Shown one piece after another: positions 12,301 through 22,274 of a DNA stretch of 64,000 nucleotides. Location of the stretch: NCBI GenBank assembly GCA_003254925.1, contig QANZ01004381.1, positions 81,567-145,566 on the forward strand, read 5' to 3'. The notes under the pieces are model-generated. The model was not told where the DNA came from. It searched no databases and saw nothing but the letters and a program-made list of their open reading frames with translations. The translations under genes and the position numbers were made by a program. Within the stretch, counting starts at the first letter, position 1. Every line of letters starts with the position of its first letter. Origin of the DNA: Chamaecrista fasciculata. Lineage: Eukaryota; Streptophyta; Magnoliopsida; Fabales; Fabaceae.

Positions 12301-13005
12301 TAAGTTGAATTGAGTCCGTCTTTAATATGTTAAGATTAAAATGTAATTTTAGTTTCATAATTTTTATTCAGGTATTATAAATTTTTTATTATATTTTTGA
12401 TCTTATATTTTTTGTCAAATTGCTGATTTGGTTTTGAGTTATACTTTTGGTCTCTATATTTTTAGATCAAATTATATAATTAGTCTCATATCGATTAGTT
12501 AAGTAGAATATTAGTCTACTATATTTGAGATGAGTGAGATTAACGGTAAAACTTTTTATAAAGAATTGTGACCAATTCTACAAAAATATAGGACAAAAAT
12601 AATAAAAACCAAATATACAACTTCTTACAAAAATGAGACTAAAAATATATAAAAAAAAAGTCATGAGATCAAACTAAAACTTAAACAAAAATTATATATA
12701 TAAAAGAGGATCGAAATGGATGGATGTCGAAAATGAATTACTTGTAATACTTGACTACATGATGTAGTAATGTAGTAATGAGAGAGAAAAAAATAATTAG
12801 AGAAAAAGAGTATCAATGAAATTTACTTTCTCATTTTAACTATTTTTTCGTTAATTATCACTATATCCGTAATGTATTATAAAATATCTAAATTGATGAA
12901 TGACTTACAAGGCTTTGGAATGAAATTTTCCAAGTCGTCCCTCACTCTTCTCTGAAGAGTAACAGGTGCATTAGGAGCCACAGTTGTGAATGTCTCTCTT
13001 TCCAT
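6392..13005 (-). CDS. Caleosin / peroxygenase, complete six-exon gene
   Basis: Calcium-binding oil-body and ER membrane protein. Family members act as haem peroxygenases that use fatty acid hydroperoxides to oxidise lipids (oxylipin pathway, lipid-body turnover, stress). Exons on the minus strand: 12909-13005, 12007-12156, 10341-10426, 8966-9060, 8050-8175, 6392-6545. Together they give 708 nt, 235 aa, with every phase matching, and this is the normal family length. The start [17 protein letters not shown] fits. Seen in the protein: haem-ligand histidines at the family positions (His63 in LQQH, His131 in KHGSD); one EF-hand loop D68-D70-N72-G73-E79 ([14 protein letters not shown]); a membrane segment about residues 89-107 followed by the proline knot (P108 to P120); and a conserved C-terminal region ending ASKEAKML. 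The introns hold hAT and MULE MITEs. No lesion is visible. Confidence 0.96.
7426..7875. mobile_element. hAT-type MITE in a caleosin intron
   Basis: 450 bp with ends TAGGGATGATCA and TGATCATCCCTA and a perfect 8-bp TSD AACAATAC (7418-7425, 7876-7883). The 8-bp TSD and TAGGGATG termini are those of hAT elements. The inside is rich in GGGTACCC-like and CCCATACCC phrases and has no coding capacity. It lies between the last two caleosin exons. Confidence 0.9.
8013..8039. repeat. (GA)n microsatellite
   Basis: About 13 GA units ending 11 nt from the 3' edge of a caleosin exon, inside the intron. On the transcribed strand this is a polypyrimidine (TC) run just after a splice donor. Confidence 0.8.
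9139..9675. mobile_element. Nested MITE with ACCGGT-rich arms
   Basis: 537 bp bounded by the 9-bp direct repeat GATAGAACC (9130-9138, 9676-9684), which is the sequence of the host MITE it entered. The ends are inverted and rich in GGTTCAACCGG-type phrases. A 9-bp TSD suggests the Mutator superfamily. The family is non-coding. It holds the tandem duplication with the single N described separately. Confidence 0.75.
9390..9500. repeat. Near-identical tandem 47-bp duplication around one N
   Basis: GTCTAAACATAATAAGAAAC and the following 27 bp occur twice, at about 9391 and 9448, separated by TCAAGAAAAAN (N at 9447). The identity of the copies and the N at the joint suggest an assembly overlap that was not collapsed. 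A true duplication is possible. Confidence 0.8.
11240..11751. mobile_element. hAT-type MITE in a caleosin intron
   Basis: 512 bp with ends TAGGAGTGTCAAAACGG and TTTTGACATCCCTA and a perfect 8-bp TSD TAAGTTAG (11232-11239, 11752-11759). The interior is rich in AGCCCGC and GCGGGC. This is a common plant hAT MITE type. It directly adjoins a SINE and lies between the second and third caleosin exons. Confidence 0.92.
11755..11932 (-). mobile_element. tRNA-derived SINE
   Basis: The minus strand carries an A-box-like TTAGTTAAATTGGTAAAGAG and a B box GAGTTCGATTCTC in the right order and spacing for a Pol III promoter, preceding a tRNA-unrelated body (GTGGGCGTTTTGTTGTTAGG and onward) as in plant SINEs. 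The acceptor-stem pairing of a true tRNA is lacking. Its 3' side abuts the TSD of the hAT element. Confidence 0.65.
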
Positions 13006-13666
13006 ATTCTCCAAAGTAAAACTCTCTTCTTAACTCCTCTGTGAATTAAACTGATAACATAAATCAAATTTCTTTAATTTCTTCTTTCCAGATTTGCAGC
13101 TAGCGTTGTTAATACTTATAACATTTCTTTTTTAATTAAAGAGAAAAAGAGATTTAATTTATTTAGTACGTGGTCGGTTAATGCAAAGATAGATGGAGAC
13201 TTTAGCGAGAGCCACCAAAGGTGTTGCGTTATACGTGGCATGCATGCATCAACTTTATGTGTCTTCTTTTCTGTGTGAGATTCAAGAGAATATTATATTG
13301 GTCTAAGAAATAGACAAGGCCAAAACTCTATTTTCATCTTTAATGTTTTTTCTAAATTTCACTTTGGTCTAAGAAATAGACGAGTATTTTCTCTATCTCG
13401 TTCGACGAGTATTTTCTAAAAATTTTATAATTGGTCATTAACTATTGAATATAGATATATATCTTTCTCATGTTATATAATTAAATAAAGAAAAAACTTA
13501 TCAAATTCAACCCAAAGTTCTGATTTAATCGCATTTAAGTTTTAAACGAGAGAGACATGAACATATTCAATAATTAAAAACTAAGTCAAAAAGTTTAGCA
13601 AAAAAATTCACCCTCCTCATGAGAGTCGATTTTTCTCTCAAACGCCTCCTCATGAGGGATCTGTTG
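13006..13666. other. Caleosin upstream region
   Basis: Holds the presumed 5' UTR and promoter of caleosin. Beyond about 13300 it has degenerate repeat sequence (CGAGTATTTTCTCTATCTCG, also found near 17060 in the opposite orientation). No other gene is seen. Confidence 0.45.
13233..13249 (-). promoter_or_regulatory. Overlapping ABRE and double RY motif upstream of caleosin
   Basis: ACGTGGCATGCATGCAT joins an abscisic-acid response element (ACGTGGC) to an RY repeat (CATGCATG). The start codon is 228 nt away. ABI5-type bZIP and ABI3/FUS3-type B3 factors bind these motifs in seed genes, and caleosins are typical targets. A TATA-like TATAAG on the minus strand lies at about 13114-13119. Function is inferred from motif and position only. 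Confidence 0.6.
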
Positions 13667-13671
13667 GGAAT

Positions 13672-16041
13672 TCAAGGGCGCCTAAGGCAGCGGAAGCAAG
13701 TAAAACTGTAAAATAAAAAAACTTAAACGCCCAGGTCCAAGAATTCCCGAACGGATCCGCTAGCTGAATTTAAAACTTTTGGTTAAGTGGTATACCTCAC
13801 GAGTTTCAATCGTTTAGTTGAACGGGGCGTTTCCAAGAAGTCCACGTGACGCGTCCTTCCTCCGCCGGTAATCCACACGAACAGTTTGGAGATGCCTAGG
13901 TGCTAGCCTCCTTCACTTCTCAAGTGAATCCGGAACCTTTATCTACGGGTGTTCTTTTAATTCAAGAACTCTTCTTGAATTATCAAGAACTATATGGCGC
14001 CTTGATCAAGAACTCTTCTTGATCCCACACAACCTTGTCACACAATATTAACTCTTAATATTGTGCGCCACTTTCTCTCTCTAGGAAAGCAAGGATGCGA
14101 TTTTCTCTCTCTCTCCTCACCAAAGGCAAAATCGAATTTCTCCTTTGTGAAAAGTTAGGCTAAGTCGACTTTTACTTTGTGCATGAGGCTCTCACCCTTT
14201 TGTGATTTCACTCTCAAGAATCCAATTCTTGTGTGTTATCTCTCACTTATCAAAGAATCCAATTCTTCTCTAAGTCTCTTATGAAAGTCGACTTTATGGC
14301 TTCCTATTTATAGGGTTTGGGGACTTTGATAATTATAATTTTAGGAAACCCTAAAATCATATAATTATCAAACCATAAGATTATGATATCTTAATATCAC
14401 AATTTTATGACTTGATTTCCAATTTAAAATATTACCTTAATATTAAAATTGGAATCAAAATGCAATCTTGGAGAATCAATTTGGAAGATCAAATCTTCCC
14501 AAATCTCTCTCTCCCATGCGCCATCTCCCCTCTTTTATCTTGTTGAATTTAATAAATTAAAATAACTAACTAACTCTTAGGAAGTTATAACTAATTTATT
14601 TTTCCAACAATATTGAATTAAAGAATTGCCACAATATCTTTAAATCAATCTCACCAAGTCTCAAACTCTAGATAATTGAATTAAAATATTACATTAATAT
14701 TTAAATCCAATTGGACTAGGATTTCGACTTGCCCTATAATTATGAATTAAAATATTACTTTAATATATTTAATTCATCCATTTGAAATCTAGATCAAATC
14801 TCATTTGAATTTCAAATTTCAAGCCATGACTTTAATTAATAAAACATTTTTATTAATTAAATTCCTTGTAAATATGAGGCGCCAACCTCATCCCATTTAG
14901 TCCTAATATTAGTGAATTTAATAAATTAATAATTTCCTAACTCTTAGGAACATTATCTAATTTATAATTCCCCTAATATTATAAATAGGAATATAATTGT
15001 AAATAGCCTAATCCAATTATCTATTTAACAATTATCATATATATATATATATATTTGTCTCACAAATCTAAATATAATATATCTGTAGATAATTAATTCA
15101 AGACAAGACTTTATGTCCCACAATAAGTTATGTCTCAAACGGTGTCACAAATGTGACCCACGAATTAGGGTTAACTCGTGTTCCAGCTTGGCATCTGGTT
15201 CCTGCTCGTGTGTGACCCAGCAGGCCCCACGTGAAGTTGGCAGTAAATCATCTCATGACTTACAAGTCGAGAGCGGACTCTAGCAAGCCATCACGACTAC
15301 CCAAGACACGTGAGTTATCGTTCTAACCCATAAACGACTTAACCTTAGTACTATCATGTGCAGATCCCTTTTTTTTCCTACGATATTTCGGTAAGGATCA
15401 GGCATGGGAATGTCATCCAAAATCCAAACCTCAACTTTCTCGATCTCCTGAGTAAGTCCCAATATCCAGTGTGGCCACACATTCCCTTGGACAGACTCGT
15501 CGAGGGGCCCAGTTAAATATCTCCCATCTCTATGAGGGACAAAATCCCATCTTGGCCAACCACATTCCTCAGCACGACAATCAACCAAACCCGTACTCAG
15601 CCCTTATGGCTACCCTGTTACGAGTAACGTTAGACTAAGCCAAAGTTTGACAACTGTAATGCCGGAATAGTCAAGGCCTCAGGTCTAAGGGCATCATGAC
15701 AGATTGTACAGGAGAGACCAGCTAATGACTGAACCCATGCAGAACTCTCCGGGTCGGTCCAGCAACTTGTAACTCTTACATAATTGCACCATGACTCTCG
15801 TCCCAGCATCTAGTGCGCGCATCTCCATGCACCGAGGTCATGCTGGTCTTGGTTCAATTCAAGTTCCCACTCGAATGAGCGACCAGGGACTGTTTAGATT
15901 AACTATCTCATAATTAATCATGGATTGTTATCATAGTAAACATGCTAATAATATGATAACCATTAATTTATCTCCATAAATTAATTGATATGTTCCCAAC
16001 ATATCTATAGGATGATTGACCCTAGGGCACAATCTCCATCA
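13672..16041. mobile_element. Solo LTR of an LTR retrotransposon
   Basis: About 2370 bp starting TGTTGGGAATTC and ending CTCCATCA, so it has the usual TG...CA ends. It is flanked by a perfect 5-bp TSD GGATC (13667-13671, 16042-16046). No internal region, primer-binding site or second LTR is present, so this is a solo LTR left by recombination between LTRs. The superfamily is not settled; the long LTR and TGTTGGGAAT start are seen in plant Copia lineages. The intact TSD suggests moderate or young age. Confidence 0.85.
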
Positions 16042-16099
16042 GGATCACCTCTCTCTTTCATGAGAGGTTTCAGTCTATTTCATATTAGGGTTATCGGTG

Positions 16100-16560
16100 G
16101 TGCCTCCTAGCTTTGGCCTTCTGCGGTGGCGCTCTTTTCTGTGTGTCTTCTACGATAGTGGTTTTCAGGTTTAGGTGGTTTTCGGCGAGTTTCCTTCTTC
16201 AGATCTGTGTGCTCTTTGCTCGTGTTTGTTTGTTTTCTGCGACGGCTTTTGTGGCAGCAGCGTTCTGGATCCAGTCGGGTTTTTTTTTGTGTTTTCAGTT
16301 CTTTATATGGTTGTAGCTTTAGTTGGATCTCTAGATCCGTTAACTTGGCAGCTGATTGTCTTGCCAATTTGTTTGACACGAAGATGGGTTCTCTTGGATG
16401 GGTTGCAAACCCCCCACTTTCGTCAGTTGATGTACTGTCTAGTGTTCTTGTTGATGCTAGGGAGAGATTGGATTATTTTATTGTGTTTTTGTTTGTCCAG
16501 TGCTTTGCTTTGCCTTGCTTTTGAATGAATTATTTTTTTCAGGCCAAAAAAGAAAAAAAA
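16100..16560 (+). mobile_element. 5'-truncated LINE tail
   Basis: One frame reads FSWISRSVNLAADCLANLFD and ends shortly after VDARERLDYFIVFLFVQC, followed by an A-rich run at 16546-16563. The SVNLAADCLANL phrase resembles the end of the RNase H domain in plant L1 elements, and the 3' A-rich tail fits a LINE end. Upstream frames do not read through. The homology is short, so the call is moderate. Confidence 0.5.
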
Positions 16561-16739
16561 TTAAAAGCCAATTATGAAACTTCTAAGAAACATTAAAGAC
16601 TAAAACGAAATAAAAAAAATTAAAAATCAAAACAAAATTTAAAATAGACATTAATGATAGTTAAATATATTGGGCGAAAAGGAAGGAAACAAACTAATGA
16701 TGGTTAAATACTATTAGTTTATTGTTACTTTAAAAAGGT

Positions 16740-17116
16740 CAAAATCACAAAAGGTCCTAAATGTATGAGAAATTTTTTAAATTGATCTTAAATGTTTTAT
16801 TTATTTCAAATTAATCTTGCATATTTTTATAATTTCTCAAATTAGTCATAAACCTACTGTCAGGACGCGATTCAATTGATCTCATTTGCTAATTAATTGT
16901 CTCAATTAGGTAGAGAAATAACTTTTCAAAAGTTAGCACATAATCTCAAACTCGTCACATTCGAATATGAAATGGAAGAGATATGACTTGTTTGACAGTG
17001 AAACAAGTGACCCACTTTCGGAACCCAATTTCACCTTGTTTGTTGACAATTCCAACGAGATAGAGAAAATACTCGTCGAAAGCAACTCATAACTGTAATT
17101 CGTCATATTCAAATTT
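16740..17116. repeat. Degenerate dispersed repeat
   Basis: Phrases such as GGTCCTAAATGTATG and CTCGTCACATTCGAATATGA also appear, diverged, in the MITE at 62743-63270 and in the duplication at 2.5-5.7 kb. It is probably an old copy of that family. Ends could not be set. Confidence 0.4.
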
Positions 17117-17335
17117 CACTATACAAGAGGTGACCAACCAATTTCCAACCGAAAAAAGAGATAATGTTTCTTTCTCATTGACCAACCGTCATTCGGTTGG
17201 TCAAATTATACTACCATTAAACTTGCGACCGATTTCCAACCAAAACGCAGTTGGTTGTTTGCCCCAATCAACCATCTACTTTTCGGTCAATATTTCGGTT
17301 GGTGTTATTTTCCTTTTTTTCAAATGTGTCTAAAA
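17117..17335. mobile_element. Possible CACTA-type fragment
   Basis: Begins CACTATACAAGAGG and contains short inverted motifs (ACCAACCAATTTCCAACCG, CGGTTGGTC, AACGCAGTTGGTTG) of the kind found in subterminal repeats of CACTA elements. I cannot find a matching TAGTG end or a 3-bp TSD, so this is tentative. Confidence 0.35.
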
Positions 17336-17939
17336 TTATATGTCCAACCACTACACCTATAACTAATAAATGTTGTTAAGAATAATGAATGCAAATTTTT
17401 TAACTATGTGAAAACATACATCCACCACATACCCATTTGTCATTTAAATTTTGAAATGCTCTTAATTAGATGATCCTCTCTCATCTTCTTCATTTTCAAT
17501 TTCTTTTATGAAATTTGGGTTCATGCTCATACTTTATCTTGCAACAAGGAGGAAAAGAAATTATCTTATGTTTTAAGAAGTCTTTAACCAGTATGTATAT
17601 AATTTTTTTTTATATAAATAAATTTGATCATCTCTTGCTTTTAGATTAAGATCTTAAATTGAATTCTAGGTGAATTGTAGCACTGTATATTTTTTTTTCA
17701 TGTGTGTTATATTGGTATTATCACTAGTCTTGTTTACTACCATTCATTTTTCATGCGTGTATATCCTTCGTATATTATATCATTATCCATCAAAGTGTGT
17801 GTATATATATATATTTATATTTATAGAGTTATATATGAGCTTATGAACCTAGTGATCATGACAATTACATGCTTGACAGCCGTAGGTGGACTCAAACATT
17901 TAAGCATACAAAAATCATAGATAAAACTCAAACGATCGA

Positions 17940-18545
17940 TTATATGAATTTAAAGCGGTAGAGTAAAGGTGGGAAGAAGAAATTCGTCCCCACAGACGGC
18001 TCCAATGATGAACTAAGTTCTGGCCCGATGGACCTTACTTGATTCGGTGAGGAATTTGGGTAGCGATTTCCTGCAAAATAAAGAACAGCGGGGGTGCTGC
18101 CCTCCGATTCACCTCCGATGCCTAAGTTAGTAATGAGTATTTCAGAGTAATCAGTCTAGATATGCATTACCTTGGTCGATCCTCTCTAGGTCTTTTTATA
18201 GTGTGGGCGGCCAAGGCAGGTCCGATATTTGGGGGATTTGGTTTCCCACTGACTCTAGGAAAATCAGTTTAGTTTCGACACTTCGGTGAAAACATCTCTT
18301 GGAGATATCTAGGCGAATCTTTGCTGGAATCCATGACTTCCGAAAGAGAAATTACGTGAATGACTCATTTGACATCGGAATCCTCTTTATAGCATAGCTT
18401 AGACAGCCATGCCCTAGTGTAGGGCATGACCGACCAAGCCATGCCCTATGCCTGGGGTAGGGCATGGCTTGGACGGCTATGCCCTTACCTAGGGCATGGC
18501 CGCCACCATGGTGGGGTTCATAGTCTGTTTCTCTTTATATATTAT
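17940..18545. mobile_element. LTR-like repeat fragment with hairpin cluster
   Basis: GC-richer sequence (GTCCCCACAGACGGCTCCAA, GGTGCTGCCCTCCGATTC) in the style of plant LTRs. At 18405-18501 three hairpins built on CCATGCCCTA follow one another. The middle one (18436-18470) has a perfect 13-bp stem AAGCCATGCCCTA. Ends and TSD are not clear, so the class is uncertain. Confidence 0.4.
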
Positions 18546-19290
18546 CAGTTTAGATTGGATATTTTGGGGAAGAAAAGGAGGGGTGGGGAGAGATATTAAA
18601 AATCCCTCATTATTTAGGGTTAGAGAGATAAATAAGGAGGGGTTAAAATTAAAACCCTCTCCTTCGTAGTTTTAAAATACCCTAATTTGGGATAGTTTTG
18701 GGGATCTATGAAGCAAAATGACCTAATTGCCCCTGTGAAAATGTGAGAATTAAACCCTGGTTCATTTGCTTCTTCGCTTCTCGACTGAAACCCTCGTTCG
18801 CTTACTCGCTACAATTATCCTTGTTCGCTAATTGCTATGTATACATATATTGTTAATATATATGTTCGTCTCGTGTTGGTAAATTGTCCAGCTCGCTTCA
18901 TTGTTTTCTCCCAAACCTTAGATTTCTTAGTTTCCTCGTCCTTGGTGGTCGGTTGAAGAACTGATGCAGAAACTGAGGTTTATTAATGGCAGTGTAGGAA
19001 CAAGATGAGAGCAATGATTGGAATTTGCTTCGGTTCTTTCAATTGGTGCAAAAACAGGAATGGTCAAGGTTCTTCTGAAAATTCACATGAACAAGATTAG
19101 GACAAATGGGGTATTTTTTGTTTTATTTTTTCTGATTGTTGTCAATGGATTGATTCCAAGTTTACAAGTTGTTTTGATTATGTGATTTTATTGTATTGCC
19201 TGTCTTGTTTACTTAGTGAGAGAAATGAATTGCGTAAGTTGGAGATATTTTGTTATATCTTTTATCACTATACAAACACATTTCATTAGC
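18546..19290. other. Unassigned sequence
   Basis: A purine-rich to T-rich stretch. A short frame near 19004 (MRAMIGICFGSFNWCKNRNG) has no recognised homology, start context or splice support. Probably repeat-derived. Confidence 0.3.
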
Positions 19291-19294
19291 AAAA

Positions 19295-19615
19295 CTTATG
19301 AAGCATGAACGCTGACACAGATACACAAACAGACTAAATACTTAAAATTACATGACACACACGACATATATTTATATATATATAAATAATTAAAATTCTA
19401 TAAATTTTAATGTAAACTTTAAAAATTACAATATTTATTCCTAATATATGTCATATGTCACTATTTTCTATGGTTTTTTATGTTAAAGTCACAAAAAATT
19501 GATTTTATATTCTGAAAGTTATGAATATGTGTCGTGTGAATGTCATACGGGTGTCAGACATTAACACGTGTCTGACACGATGACAAGCTTTCAAAATGAA
19601 GTGTCCATGCTTCAC
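19295..19615. mobile_element. MITE, GAAGCATG family, copy A
   Basis: Inverted ends TGAAGCATGAAC and GTCCATGCTTCA (read from each side), and an interior that includes GTGTCTGACACGATGACA. Two more copies lie at 50362-50730 and 52885-53145. The flanks share CAAAAC, which may be a worn 8-bp TSD of hAT type. Confidence 0.6.
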
Positions 19616-19886
19616 ATAACAAAACCCTTTCTCTTTAAAGCACAACACTATTCATAAAGCAATCACAAACATGCCTATATAACTTTATTATTATAAACAC
19701 CATATTATTAGGTCCCTAAATTTATACCAAGTTAAAGAATCAGTCCCTATATAACCAAAATATACGACTCAATTGTTTAAATATTGCAATTACTAACAAT
19801 TTGGTCCTTAGGTCAAATTTAAAGAAAAAATATAAATTTTAATATAAATTCAATGACTAAAAAATTCAAATTCAATATAAATTTAA

Positions 19887-20598
19887 GGCCAAAGTCCTAT
19901 TTTGGTCCCTCTGTTATGCCCATTGTTCCAAATAGGTCCCTCAGTTATTTTTCGTTCCATATTGGTCCCTCAGTTATTCAAAACTTGTCAAAGTTGGTCT
20001 CTCTAACGTTTTCCATCCATTTTTCCGTTAAAAAAGATGGAAAATAAGCTTTCATCCCCCAAAAGTTTTATTTTCTTATATTAAGGTCCTTTTCTTTTTG
20101 TAATAGAATCAAAACGTAAAAAAAAGAAATAAATTAAGATTTTAAGTGAATTTGCCCAAAAACACAAAAGTTTTTTTTTTCTCTCTCTACGCCCAATTTT
20201 TCAAAATCTGACGAAATCCCCAATTTTGCTTCATTTGCTCAATCAATTAGTCACTCAGGCCAGACCACAAATTTCGAATCGGGCTCGAGGAGAGAGCTTA
20301 TATTATTTGTTTGCAGGATGGCAAAATGAAATGGGATTCTAGTTCAGTGAAGGCTAGACTGGAGAGACTTTTGATGCAACTGCTGCTCAACTGTGAGCTT
20401 CTCTCGTCTCCTCATTCTCCTCTTTCTGTTCTTGTACATCTACGTTCCTTTTTGTTTTCTTTCTGTGCAACTTCCACTTCATCTTCATGGAGTGGAGTTA
20501 TGATAATCAAAGGGAAGAACAGTACACTAATTGATTTTGGATCATGGGTTTGAGGATGGAGATTTAGGGTTTGAAATTGGGGAGAGTTTGAAATTGGG

Positions 20599-20647
<49 letters not shown>

Positions 20648-20765
20648 TTGTGTTTTTGGGCAAATTCAGTTAAAATCTTAATTTATTTCTTTTACTTACA
20701 TTTTGATCCTATTAAAATGGATGAAAGTTTTCGGGGATGAAAGTTTAATTTTTCCTTTTTGGGGG
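19887..20765. mobile_element. Inverted-arm MULE-like element, right end lost in the gap
   Basis: Starts GGCCAAAGTCCTATTTTGGT. The left arm (19887 to about 20175) recurs in inverted form at about 20645-20765, up to the gap; both contain TGTGTTTTTGGGCAAATTCA. Between the arms is non-repeat sequence with an exon-like piece after TTTGCAG at about 20311: QDGKMKWDSSSVKARLERLL. I do not recognise the donor. A partial reversed copy of the arm lies at 51093-51392. TSD and right terminus cannot be checked because of the gap. Confidence 0.65.
20599..20644. repeat. (GA)n microsatellite
   Basis: About 22 GA units inside the inverted-arm element. Open frames across it are artefacts of the simple repeat. 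Confidence 0.9.
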
Positions 20766-21458
20766 NNNNNNNNNNNNNNNNNNNNNNNNNNNNNNNNNNN
20801 NNNNNNNNNNNNNNNNNNNNNNNNNNNNNNNNNNNNNNNNNNNNNNNNNNNNNNNNNNNNNNNNNNNNNNNNNNNNNNNNNNNNNNNNNNNNNNNNNNNN
20901 NNNNNNNNNNNNNNNNNNNNNNNNNNNNNNNNNNNNNNNNNNNNNNNNNNNNNNNNNNNNNNNNNNNNNNNNNNNNNNNNNNNNNNNNNNNNNNNNNNNN
21001 NNNNNNNNNNNNNNNNNNNNNNNNNNNNNNNNNNNNNNNNNNNNNNNNNNNNNNNNNNNNNNNNNNNNNNNNNNNNNNNNNNNNNNNNNNNNNNNNNNNN
21101 NNNNNNNNNNNNNNNNNNNNNNNNNNNNNNNNNNNNNNNNNNNNNNNNNNNNNNNNNNNNNNNNNNNNNNNNNNNNNNNNNNNNNNNNNNNNNNNNNNNN
21201 NNNNNNNNNNNNNNNNNNNNNNNNNNNNNNNNNNNNNNNNNNNNNNNNNNNNNNNNNNNNNNNNNNNNNNNNNNNNNNNNNNNNNNNNNNNNNNNNNNNN
21301 NNNNNNNNNNNNNNNNNNNNNNNNNNNNNNNNNNNNNNNNNNNNNNNNNNNNNNNNNNNNNNNNNNNNNNNNNNNNNNNNNNNNNNNNNNNNNNNNNNNN
21401 NNNNNNNNNNNNNNNNNNNNNNNNNNNNNNNNNNNNNNNNNNNNNNNNNNNNNNNNNN
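20766..21458. other. Scaffold gap (693 N)
   Basis: A run of N. The left flank is the arm of the inverted element and the right flank is an (AT)n run, both of which explain why assembly failed here. Confidence 0.99.
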
Positions 21459-21469
21459 ATATATATATA

Positions 21470-21503
21470 CTAGTTGCTTTGCGTGCCCTAACGGGCACGC
21501 AAA
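21470..21503 (-). mobile_element. Probable Helitron 3' end
   Basis: Read on the minus strand, a perfect 11-bp stem (TTTGCGTGCCC, loop GTTA, GGGCACGCAAA) is followed by GCAA and then CTAG with a T after it. A hairpin a few bases before a CTRR end, and insertion beside T, are the Helitron 3' signature. The body would run to higher coordinates. I could not find the TC start or any Rep/helicase coding, so the element is non-autonomous or truncated. Confidence 0.5.
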
Positions 21504-22270
21504 TATGTATGTAAAATAAATAAGGGACTAAATTGTTAACTTAATAAAGAAAGAGAAACCAAATAGTAAATTTTCTCTTATTTTTAATTTCATAGACTAT
21601 AGTTTTAAACATGGACGACCAGAAAGGGGTGAAGCCATATAATATAAGATATGTTAAAATATATATACACATTATATTATTATAATATGTAATATATATA
21701 TTTGGCCGAAATGTATATATATATATTATAATTATAAAATATATATGTGAGAGAGATGAGGTGAATAAAAAAAAGGAAGAAAAAAGAAAAAATGATGAGT
21801 GGAGAGAGAAAATTGTAAGTGTAATAACTGAGGGTATTGAAAATTACTATTTTGCTAAATAGTTTTTTTATATTTGTATTAGATTATAGGTAATTATAGG
21901 TATTTGAGTAGGGTATGTTAGTAATTGGATATGAAATATGTAATGAAATGAGTTTGTAATGAAGTCATATTTTTGTAATGACTTTATAATTAAAAAACAA
22001 ACACCCATATAGCACTGTAGCTTAAGTTATATAATGAAAATGAGAATAATGAAATTGTAATGAAAAGATAATATTAAACCAAACACACCCTTCAGGATTT
22101 AATAATAAATTTTCTTTAGTAATTGGTTTTGAAACTCAAAAACTGAAAAAAGACATACAGCTGTGAGGCACAAACTCAGACCCAGTGGCAGTAGCGGTTA
22201 TTTTGACGGAAATCTCGGGGATAAAATTGAGACCAAGGTCCCAAGAATCTGACCCCACAACTACTATCAA
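21504..22270. other. AT-rich intergenic sequence, probable MITE remains
   Basis: Contains (AT)n tracts and, near 21960-22092, GTAATGAAA-type phrases ending AAACCAAACACACCCTT. That end resembles MITE termini, but I found no matching left end. No gene is seen. Confidence 0.35.
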
Positions 22271-22274
22271 GGAA

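Noticed and set aside
15280-15588. Open frame of 102 codons inside the solo LTR
   Set aside because: It lies within LTR sequence and has no homology; chance frame.
16113-16528. New small secreted protein on the plus strand
   Set aside because: Hydrophobic frames overlap a LINE tail with an RNase H end motif and a poly-A; element debris is the better reading.
20412-20740. Coding frames over the GA repeat
   Set aside because: Produced by a simple repeat (Leu-Ser or Arg-Glu runs).
20692-21514. Long open frames across the gap
   Set aside because: They consist of N and carry no information.
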